NCBI RefSeq assembly: GCF_017876435.1
Contig: NZ_JAGIOA010000001.1
Coordinates: forward strand, 2,604,001 to 2,668,000
Source: Microbacterium phyllosphaerae
GTDB lineage: Bacteria; Actinomycetota; Actinomycetes; Actinomycetales; Microbacteriaceae
Direction of reading: 5' to 3'
Length of the DNA: 64,000 nt
In this document: in pieces, positions 23,923-31,601 of the stretch
Numbering within the stretch: position 1 is the first letter of the stretch
Layout: each line of letters opens with the position of its first letter
Notes under the pieces: model-generated
The model's input: only the letters and a program-made list of their open reading frames with translations
What the model was told of the DNA's origin: nothing
Database searches by the model: none
Translations under genes and position numbers: made by a program

Positions 23923-24687
23923 ATGAACATCAGCGGAAACACCATCTTCATCCCCGGGGCGACGAGCGGAATCGGACTCGCCCTCGCCCAGCGCCTCGCT
24001 GCGCGCGGCAACACGGTCATCGTCGGCGGGCGCCGCACGGCGCTGCTCGAGCAGATCGCGACAGAGAACCCCGGAATCGACACGGTGCAGATCGACACGA
24101 CGGATGCCGACAGCATCCGCGCCGCAGCGGAGACCGTCGTGACCCGGCACCCGAGTCTCAACGTGGTGATCACCATGGCCGGCATCATGCGCACCGAGGA
24201 CTGGACGGCGCCCGCAGGCTTTCTTGAGACCGCGGAGGCGACCGTGACGACCAACCTGCTCGGCCCGATCCGACTGATCGCCGCCTTCATCGAGCACCTG
24301 CGCACCGTGCCGGACGCGACGATCATGACGGTCTCCTCCGGTCTCGCCTTCGCCCCGCTGCGAGTGACACCGACGTACAACGCGACCAAGGCGGCGATCC
24401 ACATGCTCAGCGAATCGGTGCGACTGCAACTGGCAGGCACGAGCGTGAGCGTGCTCGAGCTCGAGCCGCCCGCAGTGCGCACCTCCCTCATGCCCGGCCA
24501 GGAGTCGAGCGACTTCGCGATGCCGCTCGAGGCCTTCATCGACGAGGTCGTGGAGCTGATCGAGACTCAGCCGGACGCGACCGAGATCCAGGTCGAGAAC
24601 GTCAGGTTCCTCCGGTACGGCGAGGCGCGTGGCGACTACGCGCAGGTCGTGGAGACGCTGAATCGGCGCGATCCGCACGCTCGCTGA
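23923..24687 (+). CDS. Short-chain dehydrogenase/reductase
   Basis: 254 residues. NAD(P)-binding GATSGIGLALA (12-22), structural NAG replaced by TMAGIMR near residue 88, catalytic S near 141 (VSSGLAF) and Y-x3-K in PTYNATKAAIHM. The substrate is unknown. The neighbouring MmyB-type gene and shared operator suggest it is induced when the regulator binds its ligand. Confidence 0.93.
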   Translation: MNISGNTIFIPGATSGIGLALAQRLAARGNTVIVGGRRTALLEQIATENPGIDTVQIDTTDADSIRAAAETVVTRHPSLNVVITMAGIMRTEDWTAPAGFLETAEATVTTNLLGPIRLIAAFIEHLRTVPDATIMTVSSGLAFAPLRVTPTYNATKAAIHMLSESVRLQLAGTSVSVLELEPPAVRTSLMPGQESSDFAMPLEAFIDEVVELIETQPDATEIQVENVRFLRYGEARGDYAQVVETLNRRDPHAR

Positions 24688-24710
24688 GCCGGAGGGCGCC
24701 GACCGGGCTG

Positions 24711-25601
24711 TCAGAGCGCCGCGTCGACCGCCTGCTGCGCCGTCGTGTGGGTGAACTCGAAGCCCGATCGCTCGAGTGCAACCGGTCGCACGTCCGCATC
24801 CGACAGGAGCAGCGAGTCGGCGGCGGCGCTGCTCAGCGCGAGGCGGAGTGCCCAGCTGGGAGCCGGAATCCAGAACGGACGCCGCATCCTCTTCGCGAGG
24901 GCGCGACCGATGTCGTTCGCCGAGGCCCGTGAGGGACCGGTGAAGTTGACCGGGCCCTCGAGACGGGAGTCGATCACATGCCGGATGCCGCGGACCTCGT
25001 CGTCGAGCGAGATCCACGGCCAGATCTGGGTGCCGGGTCCGATCGGACCCGCGACGCCGAACCGGGTCAGCTGGATCAGCGGTTTGAGGACGCCCTGGCG
25101 ATGGATGATCGGCGCGGTCCGCAACAGCGACACGCGCGTGTGCTCACCCGCGCGCAGCGCCTCCTGCTCCCACCGCACACAGAGCTGGGCGAGGAAGGTG
25201 TCGCCCGGGAGGGACGCCTCGGTCAGGGTCTCCCCCGGTGCCGAGCCGTAGTAGCCGACGGCGGATGCCGAGACGAACGCCGGTGCGTCGTCGCGCAGTG
25301 CGCGCACAGCTGTCGCGAGTGTGCGGGTCGTCGTGAGGCGGGACTCAGCGAGCTCACGGCGGTACCGGCGAGTCCAGGGAAGCCGGCCGACGCTCGCGCC
25401 GCCGAGTGCGACGACGGCATCGGCGCCCGCCAGCACGTCGGGATCGAGCTCACGCTCTCCCGGTCTCCACTCGACCTCGGACGGCCCACGCGACGTCCGA
25501 CGCACGAGCGTCGTCACCTCCACGTCGTCAGCCCGCAGCGACGCCGCCAGCGCCGTGCCGATGAGACCGGATGCCCCGCTGATCACGATCCGCTGCGTCA
25601 T
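24711..25601 (-). CDS. TIGR01777-family NAD-dependent epimerase/dehydratase-like protein
   Basis: 296 residues. Rossmann motif ISGASGLIGTALAASL at the N-terminus, NAD site segment VALGGASVG, SASAVGYYGSAPGETLTEAS, and a C-terminal DUF1731-like end (PFWIPAPSWALRLALSSAAA). The family (YfcH-like) has no firmly known substrate. Converges with the SDR gene. Confidence 0.9.
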   Translation of the reverse strand: MTQRIVISGASGLIGTALAASLRADDVEVTTLVRRTSRGPSEVEWRPGERELDPDVLAGADAVVALGGASVGRLPWTRRYRRELAESRLTTTRTLATAVRALRDDAPAFVSASAVGYYGSAPGETLTEASLPGDTFLAQLCVRWEQEALRAGEHTRVSLLRTAPIIHRQGVLKPLIQLTRFGVAGPIGPGTQIWPWISLDDEVRGIRHVIDSRLEGPVNFTGPSRASANDIGRALAKRMRRPFWIPAPSWALRLALSSAAADSLLLSDADVRPVALERSGFEFTHTTAQQAVDAAL

Positions 25602-25704
25602 GGCTGCTCCTTCTCTCCGACGACCGAGTTCGCGCCCGTCTCCGCGAGTCTGTCACGTCCGCTCGCTCTCCGGCGATGTCGGAGCCGGCAGGTAGGTTCC
25701 GAGC

Positions 25705-26538
25705 GTGACCGAACCCGTGCAGCAGTGGTGGGCGAGACGCCAGTTCTCCCGCGGGCGCGACGTGCCGTACGACGTCGGTACCTATCGCTCGGCATGGGCC
25801 GCCTACCCCGAGCTGATCCGCCAGTACCACCCCGAACTCAACCACGGCATCGTGCTCTCGCAGGTGCCGCTGGCGGCCGATGTGCTCCTGTGCTGGGAGT
25901 GCCGGCTCGGGCACCGCTTCGCCGCGACGCCCACCGAGCAACGCGAACGACCCGGACGCGTGCGCCGACAGTCGTCGTGGTGTCCTGAGTGCGCGTCACT
26001 CGCCCGCCCGCAACCGGTGATCCTCGGCGAAGCCCGCGCGATCCCGCGACGGCCGAAGCCGACGACGACGCTGTGCACGAAGACGCCCGATCTCCCCGCC
26101 GGAGAGGCGTTCGTGAGCGTGTGCGCTCCCGCCGTGGCCTCAGCCGCCGAGGCGAGGGTGCGCGCTGCCCTCACCCGACGACTGGCATGCGTCTCGGGAA
26201 TGAACGCGGTCAAGATCTCACGTCCGTTCTTCCGCCACACCGAAGTCTGGCCCGACATCCTCCTGCCCGAGCTGCGGGTCGCGATCGAATACGACACCGT
26301 CGGCCGACACGGGCTCGAGCACGTCGGCAAGCGACAGGATGCCGATCTGCGCAAGGATCGGGCCCTGCGTGCCACCGGCTGGGAGGTCGTTCGCATCCGC
26401 ACCGGAAAGCTCGAGCCGCTGGGTCCCCACGATCTGCAGATGCCGTCGTTCACCGCCCGCGGTCTCGATCGACTGCTCGACACACTCCGCGACATTCGAG
26501 GGTCGCTGATGCTCGACGCCTACCTGGTCGACGACTGA
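25705..26538 (+). CDS. Zinc-ribbon protein with C-terminal PD-(D/E)xK nuclease-like domain
   Basis: 277 residues from GTG 25705. The N-terminus carries zinc-ribbon pairs CWECRLGHRF and CPECASLARP, typical of the treble-clef repeats seen before Vsr/DUF559 nucleases. The C-terminal ~120 residues have a nuclease-like pattern: PDILLPELRVAIEYD, then KRQDADLRKDRALRATGWEV and VRIRTGKL. A stand-alone nuclease or DNA-binding protein is plausible. No methylase is nearby. Confidence 0.7.
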   Translation: MTEPVQQWWARRQFSRGRDVPYDVGTYRSAWAAYPELIRQYHPELNHGIVLSQVPLAADVLLCWECRLGHRFAATPTEQRERPGRVRRQSSWCPECASLARPQPVILGEARAIPRRPKPTTTLCTKTPDLPAGEAFVSVCAPAVASAAEARVRAALTRRLACVSGMNAVKISRPFFRHTEVWPDILLPELRVAIEYDTVGRHGLEHVGKRQDADLRKDRALRATGWEVVRIRTGKLEPLGPHDLQMPSFTARGLDRLLDTLRDIRGSLMLDAYLVDD

Positions 26539-26557
26539 GGCAGCGCATCGCTCGCCC

Positions 26558-26938
26558 CTAGTCTCCTCGGGCCTCTTCCTCGATCTCGCGTACGACCGCA
26601 TCCCACTCGGACCTCAGGAACCGCGCATCGCCCGCGGCCACGATCTGGGCGTTGTCGTTCGGCCCGACTTCGGGGCGCATCGTCAGCCCGCCGACGTCGA
26701 GGCTGGGCACGCTGCGCCGGATGCACTCGACGCTGCCCCGCACGAGCAGGTCGGCGGTCTGCTCGGGCGACGTCGCCGCGCCGATGACCGCGTCGTCGTG
26801 AGCGATGAGCACTGCCTGCCAGATCGGCTGTCGAGCATCCGGATCCAGCGTGTACTGCATGAGTCCCTGTGGCGCCGCCTCGACCACGATGACGATCGAA
26901 CCGTCGACCGGTTGCTCCACCCCTGCGTCCCCGTCCAT
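26558..26938 (-). CDS. Hypothetical protein (126 aa)
   Basis: A soluble acidic protein starting MDGDAGVEQPVDGSIVIVVE. Strand/helix pattern includes APQGLMQYTLDPDARQPIWQ and LLVRGSVECIRRSVPSLDVG. No family recognised. It converges with the gene at 25705 and is divergent from the AAA ATPase. Confidence 0.55.
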   Translation of the reverse strand: MDGDAGVEQPVDGSIVIVVEAAPQGLMQYTLDPDARQPIWQAVLIAHDDAVIGAATSPEQTADLLVRGSVECIRRSVPSLDVGGLTMRPEVGPNDNAQIVAAGDARFLRSEWDAVVREIEEEARGD

Positions 26939-27012
26939 GACGGTCCCCTGACCCGGGCGTCCCCACGCCCGCTATCCGCACAGGCTACTGCGAAAACTCG
27001 TCCGCGAGAGGA

Positions 27013-27040
27013 CTTACGGTTCGTGAACTACGACCGATAT
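27013..27040 (+). promoter_or_regulatory. Sigma-28-like promoter before the AAA ATPase
   Basis: CTTAC, 16 nt, CCGATAT. It fits the flagellar promoter set of this window (GTTAC, 16-17 nt, GCGATA) and the known sigma-28 family -10 GCCGATAA/T. A start near 27047 would give a ~22-nt leader. Confidence 0.6.
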
Positions 27041-27068
27041 CTACAACGGGGAGCGAAGGAGGAGGACC

Positions 27069-28157
27069 GTGACCAGCACCTACATCGAGACCGGCGGGCA
27101 TGTACGCGTCTATGACGACGCCGTGCGCACCCACCAGGTCTTCCCTCTCGGCACCTATCGGGTGCACTTCACCTCGAAAGAGGGCTTCAGTCTCATCAAG
27201 GTCGACGACCTGACCGTGGGGACGGAGCGCATCTACGGCGGACGCGACAAGAAGGTCGACAAGATCTTCCGGTCGTACGCGCTCTCGGATCGCAGTCTCG
27301 GTGTGATGCTGTCCGGCGACAAGGGAATCGGCAAGACGCTGTTCCTGCGCATGGTCGCGGAGGAGGCCCGAGAGCAGTGCCTTCCCGTCGTGATCGTGTC
27401 GGAGGACAACGACGGCATCGTCGAGTTCCTGGACAGCCTGGACGAATGCCTCATCGTGTTCGATGAGTTCGAGAAGAACTTCCCCGCAGGGCGTCGCGGG
27501 ATCGCCGACGGGACCAACCGTCAAAACCAGTTCCTGTCGCTCTTCGACGGGCTCTCGTCGGTGAAACGCATCTACTGCCTCACGGTCAACGACATCGCCG
27601 ATGTCAGCACGTACATCGTCAATCGCCCCGGGCGATTCCACTACCACATGCGCTTCGAGTACCCCGGCCCCGACGAAGTCAGGCAGTACCTGCTCGACCA
27701 GGCCCCGCACGCCGACCCCGACGAGATCGAGAACGTCGCGCTCTTCTCCCGCCGAGCACGACTGAACTACGATCACCTCCGCGCGATCGCGTTCGAGCTC
27801 GACCAACCGGACACCCTGTTCTCGGAGATCGTCGAGGATCTCAACATCAAGTCGGTCGAGCCGAGCACCTACCGCATCGAGGCGCGGTTCCCCGACGGCA
27901 AGGTCTGGTCGGATGAGGTCGAGATGAACCTCTTCGAGCGCGGCGACGTCGGTCGCACCTACGAGCTCCGCAACTCGACCCGTTCGATCTTCGCGTCGTT
28001 CGTGCCGAAGGATCTGATCTTCGAACCGGACGGCAGCATCTTCGTGCCGATCCACAAGCTCGACCTGCTCGACGACGAGGACGAGGAACCCGAGGTCTAC
28101 CCCACCACGGTCAGCCTCATCCTGGTCGGACAGGCGAGCTACGGGTTCGGACTCTGA
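27069..28157 (+). CDS. AAA-type ATPase, unknown role
   Basis: 362 residues from GTG 27069 with a GAAGGAGGAG Shine-Dalgarno. Walker A GDKGIGKT at 83-90, Walker B CLIVFDEFEK at 127-136, and sensor-like LTVNDIADVSTYIVNRPGRF near 180. A 70-residue N-terminal domain and a ~100-residue strand-rich C-terminal domain flank the ATPase. The family is not recognised; it resembles stand-alone AAA proteins of phages and actinobacteria. A sigma-28-like promoter precedes it, and the sigma factor gene lies just downstream on the other strand, so a motility link is possible. Confidence 0.75.
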   Translation: MTSTYIETGGHVRVYDDAVRTHQVFPLGTYRVHFTSKEGFSLIKVDDLTVGTERIYGGRDKKVDKIFRSYALSDRSLGVMLSGDKGIGKTLFLRMVAEEAREQCLPVVIVSEDNDGIVEFLDSLDECLIVFDEFEKNFPAGRRGIADGTNRQNQFLSLFDGLSSVKRIYCLTVNDIADVSTYIVNRPGRFHYHMRFEYPGPDEVRQYLLDQAPHADPDEIENVALFSRRARLNYDHLRAIAFELDQPDTLFSEIVEDLNIKSVEPSTYRIEARFPDGKVWSDEVEMNLFERGDVGRTYELRNSTRSIFASFVPKDLIFEPDGSIFVPIHKLDLLDDEDEEPEVYPTTVSLILVGQASYGFGL

Positions 28158-28193
28158 ATCGTCGAGGCCCCACGGCCGCGGCGCTCAGGGGCG

Positions 28194-28997
28194 TCAGACG
28201 CCGACGGCGTGCGACAGGATCGCACGCGTGAAACGCTGACCGCCCTCGGCGAGCCTCTCGAAGTAGGCGTCGAGCACCGACGCCGAGGAACGCGATGTCG
28301 GCGGCGCGTCGACGGCAGGCGAATCTGCGTAGTGACGGTCGAGGGCATCCCTCAGCATCCGCACCCCCTCGGCGCGCTGCTGCGACACAGCCGCGTGCGA
28401 GACGCCGAGCTCGTCGGCGATCTCTGTGACCGTGCGATCTTCGAAGTAGATCGCACGGACGACGTCGCGCTTGCGATCGGGCAGGGCATCCACCGCACGG
28501 CGGAGGAACTCATCGCGCTCTGAGGCGATGGCGAGCTCTTCGGGAAGGTATCCGGTCCAGACGATCTCGGGGGCGTCCGGCGCGTCGAGGCTCGTCACCA
28601 TCCGCTCGGCGTCGGCGAGTCCCTCGCGCACCGTGGCCGTGTCCACACCCATGGCGGCAGCGATCTCGGCGACGGAGGGAGTGCGTCCCAGGGCCGAGGT
28701 GAGCGTCTGCCGGACCTTCGCCGTCGCCTTCGCCCGCACCCGCACCTCACGGGGCGCCCAGTCCATCGCCCGCAGCTCGTCCTTCAGCGCCCAGTTCACG
28801 CGCCCGCGCGCGAACGCGCCGAACGGGACGCCGAGCGTGGCATCGAACTTCTCGGCGGCGCGCACGAGAGCGAACGCGCCGGCGGAGGCCAGATCGTCAC
28901 GGGAGACATGAGTCAGTCGAGAGGCGACGTAGGCCGTCGCTGCTCCGACGATGTGCAGGTGATCGACCACGAGCTGGTTGCGCGCACGCATCGGCAT
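28194..28997 (-). CDS. FliA/WhiG-type sigma factor (first copy)
   Basis: 267 residues. Region 2 (about 10-85): LHIVGAATAYVASRLTHVSR, DDLASAGAFALVRAAEKFDA, PFGAFARGRVNWALKDELRA. Region 3 (about 95-150): LGRTPSVAEIAAAMGVDTAT. Region 4 (about 175-235): LPDRKRDVVRAIYFEDRTVT, EIADELGVSHAAVSQQRAEG. This is the sigma-28 group that directs flagellar genes. The start has an AGAAGAGG Shine-Dalgarno. A second gene of the same type lies at 56060-56917, so the flagellar cluster is bracketed by two. Which reads the GTTAC/GCGATA promoters is unknown. Confidence 0.92.
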   Translation of the reverse strand: MPMRARNQLVVDHLHIVGAATAYVASRLTHVSRDDLASAGAFALVRAAEKFDATLGVPFGAFARGRVNWALKDELRAMDWAPREVRVRAKATAKVRQTLTSALGRTPSVAEIAAAMGVDTATVREGLADAERMVTSLDAPDAPEIVWTGYLPEELAIASERDEFLRRAVDALPDRKRDVVRAIYFEDRTVTEIADELGVSHAAVSQQRAEGVRMLRDALDRHYADSPAVDAPPTSRSSASVLDAYFERLAEGGQRFTRAILSHAVGV

Positions 28998-29020
28998 CGG
29001 ATCCGCCTCTTCTCACTGTA

Positions 29021-29064
29021 AGTGCAAGCCCTCCCCAGCGACTCACAGTGCGACCTCTCCCCAG
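29021..29064. repeat. Tandem 18-bp direct repeats upstream of the first sigma gene
   Basis: 29021-29038 and 29047-29064 share AGTGC and CTCCCCAG blocks (14 of 18 positions), 26 bp start to start, or about 2.5 helical turns. They lie 24-67 bp upstream of the sigma start, inside its likely promoter or leader. Candidate regulator binding sites. Confidence 0.5.
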
Positions 29065-29111
29065 TGGCCAGAACTACTTTCATCTACATGCTAGGGCCGA
29101 GACTGGCACGA

Positions 29112-29145
29112 AAGATCCCCGATGGCCAAAACCACCGGGGATCTT
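29112..29145 (-). terminator. Terminator after the HU-family gene
   Basis: A 14-bp stem with one mismatch (29112-29125 with 29132-29145) built on AAGATCCCCG and a 6-nt loop. Leftward it continues TTTCG. It lies 23 bp past the HU stop. Confidence 0.8.
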
Positions 29146-29168
29146 CGTTTACGTTCAGATAACGATGA

Positions 29169-29483
29169 CTAGTCGTTCACCTTGACGCGGCGGTTCACCT
29201 CACGCGTCGCCGAGAACTTCAGCACCGTGTAGTCGTTCACCTCGGCGTCGCCCTCATCCTTCGCGAACTGCACGCGATGCCCCTTGTGGGTCTGCGGGTA
29301 GAACTTGCCGAAGTTGGTGAGAGTGACGGTGTTCCCCCGGCCCACGAGATCGAGCAGCTCGTCGATCATCGCGCTGTATGCCGTCTGTGCCGCCTGCACC
29401 GAGATGCCCCCGCGTCGCGCGAACCTCTGCACGAATTCACGCTTGCTCACCCGGTTGGTCTCGAGCGTCCTTGATGTGCTCAT
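29169..29483 (-). CDS. HU-family nucleoid-associated protein
   Basis: 104 residues. SKREFVQRFARRGGISVQAA, TVTLTNFGKFYPQTHKGHRV and a C-terminal LKFSATREVNRRVKV fit the HU/IHF fold, including the beta-arm region. The N-terminus is ~12 residues longer than classical HU. It is separated from the flagellar units by its own terminator and a ~230-bp upstream gap. In that gap I see an AT-rich stretch likely to hold its promoter and no further gene. Confidence 0.9.
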   Translation of the reverse strand: MSTSRTLETNRVSKREFVQRFARRGGISVQAAQTAYSAMIDELLDLVGRGNTVTLTNFGKFYPQTHKGHRVQFAKDEGDAEVNDYTVLKFSATREVNRRVKVND

Positions 29484-29715
29484 GTCGTCTTCCGTCCCAT
29501 GGAATGCGCTCGTCGCCGAACGCCTTGCGCTGTACCCCTACCAGCCATCCATGGCGCGCGCAGGATCCCATCTCCTGCGACGACGCCGGGATCTGCCAGT
29601 ACCCCAGCCTGTGCCTTCAGAGCCTACGGGCTCTTCCTTGGTATATGCGGTGAATCTCGATATTCTCTGCTTTCCCCACCCGTGGGATGCCTGTCGCTCC
29701 GTCGAACGAAGCGGC

Positions 29716-30231
29716 CTAGACCGTCTGTGCGACGGCACCGGCGCGTACGGCTTCCCGCGCCTTCCTCGCCGACATCACGGAGACTCGGATCTGCGCACGG
29801 ATGTCCATGCCGTCTTCGTCCGCTCGCACCGACAGCTCCGTCGTCGACAACGTCTTGGTGTTGACGACGACCTCGCCGTCGTTGATGAGGAGGTCTGCCC
29901 TGACCCCGTACGCCATGCCGATCACCGAGCCGGTCGGATCCGTCAGCGCGGCGGTGTTGCCCGCCGCCGTCTCGACGATGGAGGCGAGTTGCAGCGGCGA
30001 GTAGCGCGCCGAGTTCGGAAAACGGGTCACTGCCTCGGCGCTCGTCTTCGACACGAGCGCGAGATTCGTCTGCCCGGGAGCACGCCGATCGGCGGGGTGC
30101 ACCCGTGCGTCGAGATAGTACGTCACCGCGCCGTCCTGATCCGACACCACGCGATCGTCGTACGCCATGACGACGAGGTTCACCCCCTGGGTCGCGCCGG
30201 GGCCGTGCGTGCGGGATCGCAGATCGACCAC
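29716..30231 (-). CDS. Hypothetical protein (171 aa) at the end of the flgN-flgK-flgL-fliW unit
   Basis: GTG at 30231 preceded by AGGAGAGA. A mixed alpha/beta protein containing NLVVMAYDDRVVSDQDGAVT, YYLDARVHPADRRAPGQTNL and ATGSVIG-like GTVIGMAYGVRAD segments. Family not recognised. It lies 73 bp after fliW on the same strand, with no visible terminator between, so it may be a flagellar accessory gene. Confidence 0.6.
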   Translation of the reverse strand: MVDLRSRTHGPGATQGVNLVVMAYDDRVVSDQDGAVTYYLDARVHPADRRAPGQTNLALVSKTSAEAVTRFPNSARYSPLQLASIVETAAGNTAALTDPTGSVIGMAYGVRADLLINDGEVVVNTKTLSTTELSVRADEDGMDIRAQIRVSVMSARKAREAVRAGAVAQTV

Positions 30232-30304
30232 GTCATCTCTCCTGTGCGTTCTGGTCGGCGGATGCGGCTCACGCCGATCACCGGTGATGCGGTGGGCAGG
30301 GCGA

Positions 30305-30700
30305 TCAACCGCCGAGCAGCGCCCGGATCGGATAGGTCTGGTCGTCGAGGATCGTCTGCGTCGCGCGTCCTGTCTCACGGTGGATCAGGATCGGCGCTCG
30401 CAGGTTGACGTGCACCCCGTCCGCCGACGGATTCGCCACGACGAACACATCGACCTCGGAGGAGTCGACGGCATCCACCTCTGCGAACACGTCCGCAGAC
30501 ACGACCGGGGCGTACCCCGGGTCGGCCGAGCGCGGATCCAGGACGAAGAGTCGGACATCGGCGTCGGTCGCCCGCAGCGCGTACAGCCCGTCGGCCCCGG
30601 TGATCGGTTCGAGGGCGAAGGCCCGGTACGGGCTGAGACCCAGCATCGGAGAGCGGAACTCGACGCGGATGCTCGTCGTCTCGGCGGTGGTGGTGCTCAT
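30305..30700 (-). CDS. fliW: Flagellar assembly factor FliW
   Basis: 131 residues. VEFRSPMLGLSPYRAFALEP, LYALRATDADVRLFVLDP and DVFVVANPSADGVHVNLRAP, then DDQTYPIRALL, match FliW. In Bacillus and Campylobacter FliW binds CsrA and free flagellin alternately, freeing CsrA to repress flagellin when flagellin accumulates. Start overlaps the flgL stop by 4 bases. csrA lies ~3 kb away in the adjacent unit. Confidence 0.92.
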   Translation of the reverse strand: MSTTTAETTSIRVEFRSPMLGLSPYRAFALEPITGADGLYALRATDADVRLFVLDPRSADPGYAPVVSADVFAEVDAVDSSEVDVFVVANPSADGVHVNLRAPILIHRETGRATQTILDDQTYPIRALLGG

Positions 30701-31584
30701 CGCAGGAACTCCAGAAGGTTGGTCTGCAGCGATCGCGCGGTCACCTGCAGGGCTGATTGGAACACGAGCTCGGCGGACTGCAGCTTGACCAGGACCTCGA
30801 GACTGTCGACGTTCTCGACTTCGGCGCGACGCGCCTCGAGGTCGGTCGACGCCGACAGGTTCTGCGACGCGGCGCGCTCGAGCTGCGCCTGACGAGCACC
30901 GGTGGCTCCTCGGGCGGAGACGACGTCCTTCAGCCGAGCGTCGATGTCGTCGAGACGTCCGCCGACATCCGCTCCGCCACGGAGCTCCGCGGCGATGTCG
31001 TTCAGCAGCGCGAAAGCGCTGGTGGCACCCTGGCCGAACGCCTGCGCGCCGTCGAAGTCGACGCGCACGGTCTCGTTGTCACTGATGCGCCGACGCACTC
31101 CCTCACCCGGGATGCCGTTGAAGGCGAAGGTGCCGGAGTCGAACGCCGTGCCCGAATCGCTCGTGCCCGCGAACACGCTGCGCCCGAGCACGGTGGTGTT
31201 CGCCTGGGCGAGCAGCTCGGCGCTGATTGTCTCGAGCTCCTGCGCGATGGACTCGCGCGCGGTCGGGCTGAGCGCCCCGGAGTTCGCGCCCTGCACGGTG
31301 AGGTCGCGCGCTCGATTGAGAAGGTCGGTGCTGGCCCCGAGTGCCGTGTCGACCGTGGTCACCCAGGCCATCCCATCACTGAGGTTGCGGGCGAACTGCG
31401 CGACACGGGACTGATCGCCGTGCACGCCGAGTGTGGTCGCGGCCGCGGCCGGATCCTCGCTGGGTGTGCGGAAGGCACGCTGTGACGCGGCCTGGTTCTG
31501 CAGTCGCTCGCGATCGGCGAGGTTCGCCTGCAGAGTCCGCAGCGACTGCTGCGTCATCGTGTTGCTCGTGATGCGTCCGATCAT
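30697..31584 (-). CDS. flgL: Hook-filament junction protein FlgL
   Basis: 295 residues. Flagellin-like ends: N-terminal MIGRITSNTMTQQSLRTLQA and C-terminal AELVFQSALQVTARSLQTNL. The middle domain contains the AGTSDSGTAFDSGTFAFNG stretch. Forms the second junction ring between hook and filament, exported by the flagellar apparatus. Starts 18 bp after flgK. Confidence 0.95.
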   Translation of the reverse strand: MIGRITSNTMTQQSLRTLQANLADRERLQNQAASQRAFRTPSEDPAAAATTLGVHGDQSRVAQFARNLSDGMAWVTTVDTALGASTDLLNRARDLTVQGANSGALSPTARESIAQELETISAELLAQANTTVLGRSVFAGTSDSGTAFDSGTFAFNGIPGEGVRRRISDNETVRVDFDGAQAFGQGATSAFALLNDIAAELRGGADVGGRLDDIDARLKDVVSARGATGARQAQLERAASQNLSASTDLEARRAEVENVDSLEVLVKLQSAELVFQSALQVTARSLQTNLLEFLR

Positions 31585-31601
31585 GATGGCTCTCCCCAGA
31601 G

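Noticed and set aside
29640..29700. A seventh leftward flagellar promoter before the HU gene, from a GAATATCG string resembling the fliC -10
   Set aside because: No GTTAC-like -35 at 16-17 nt; one half-match alone is not enough.
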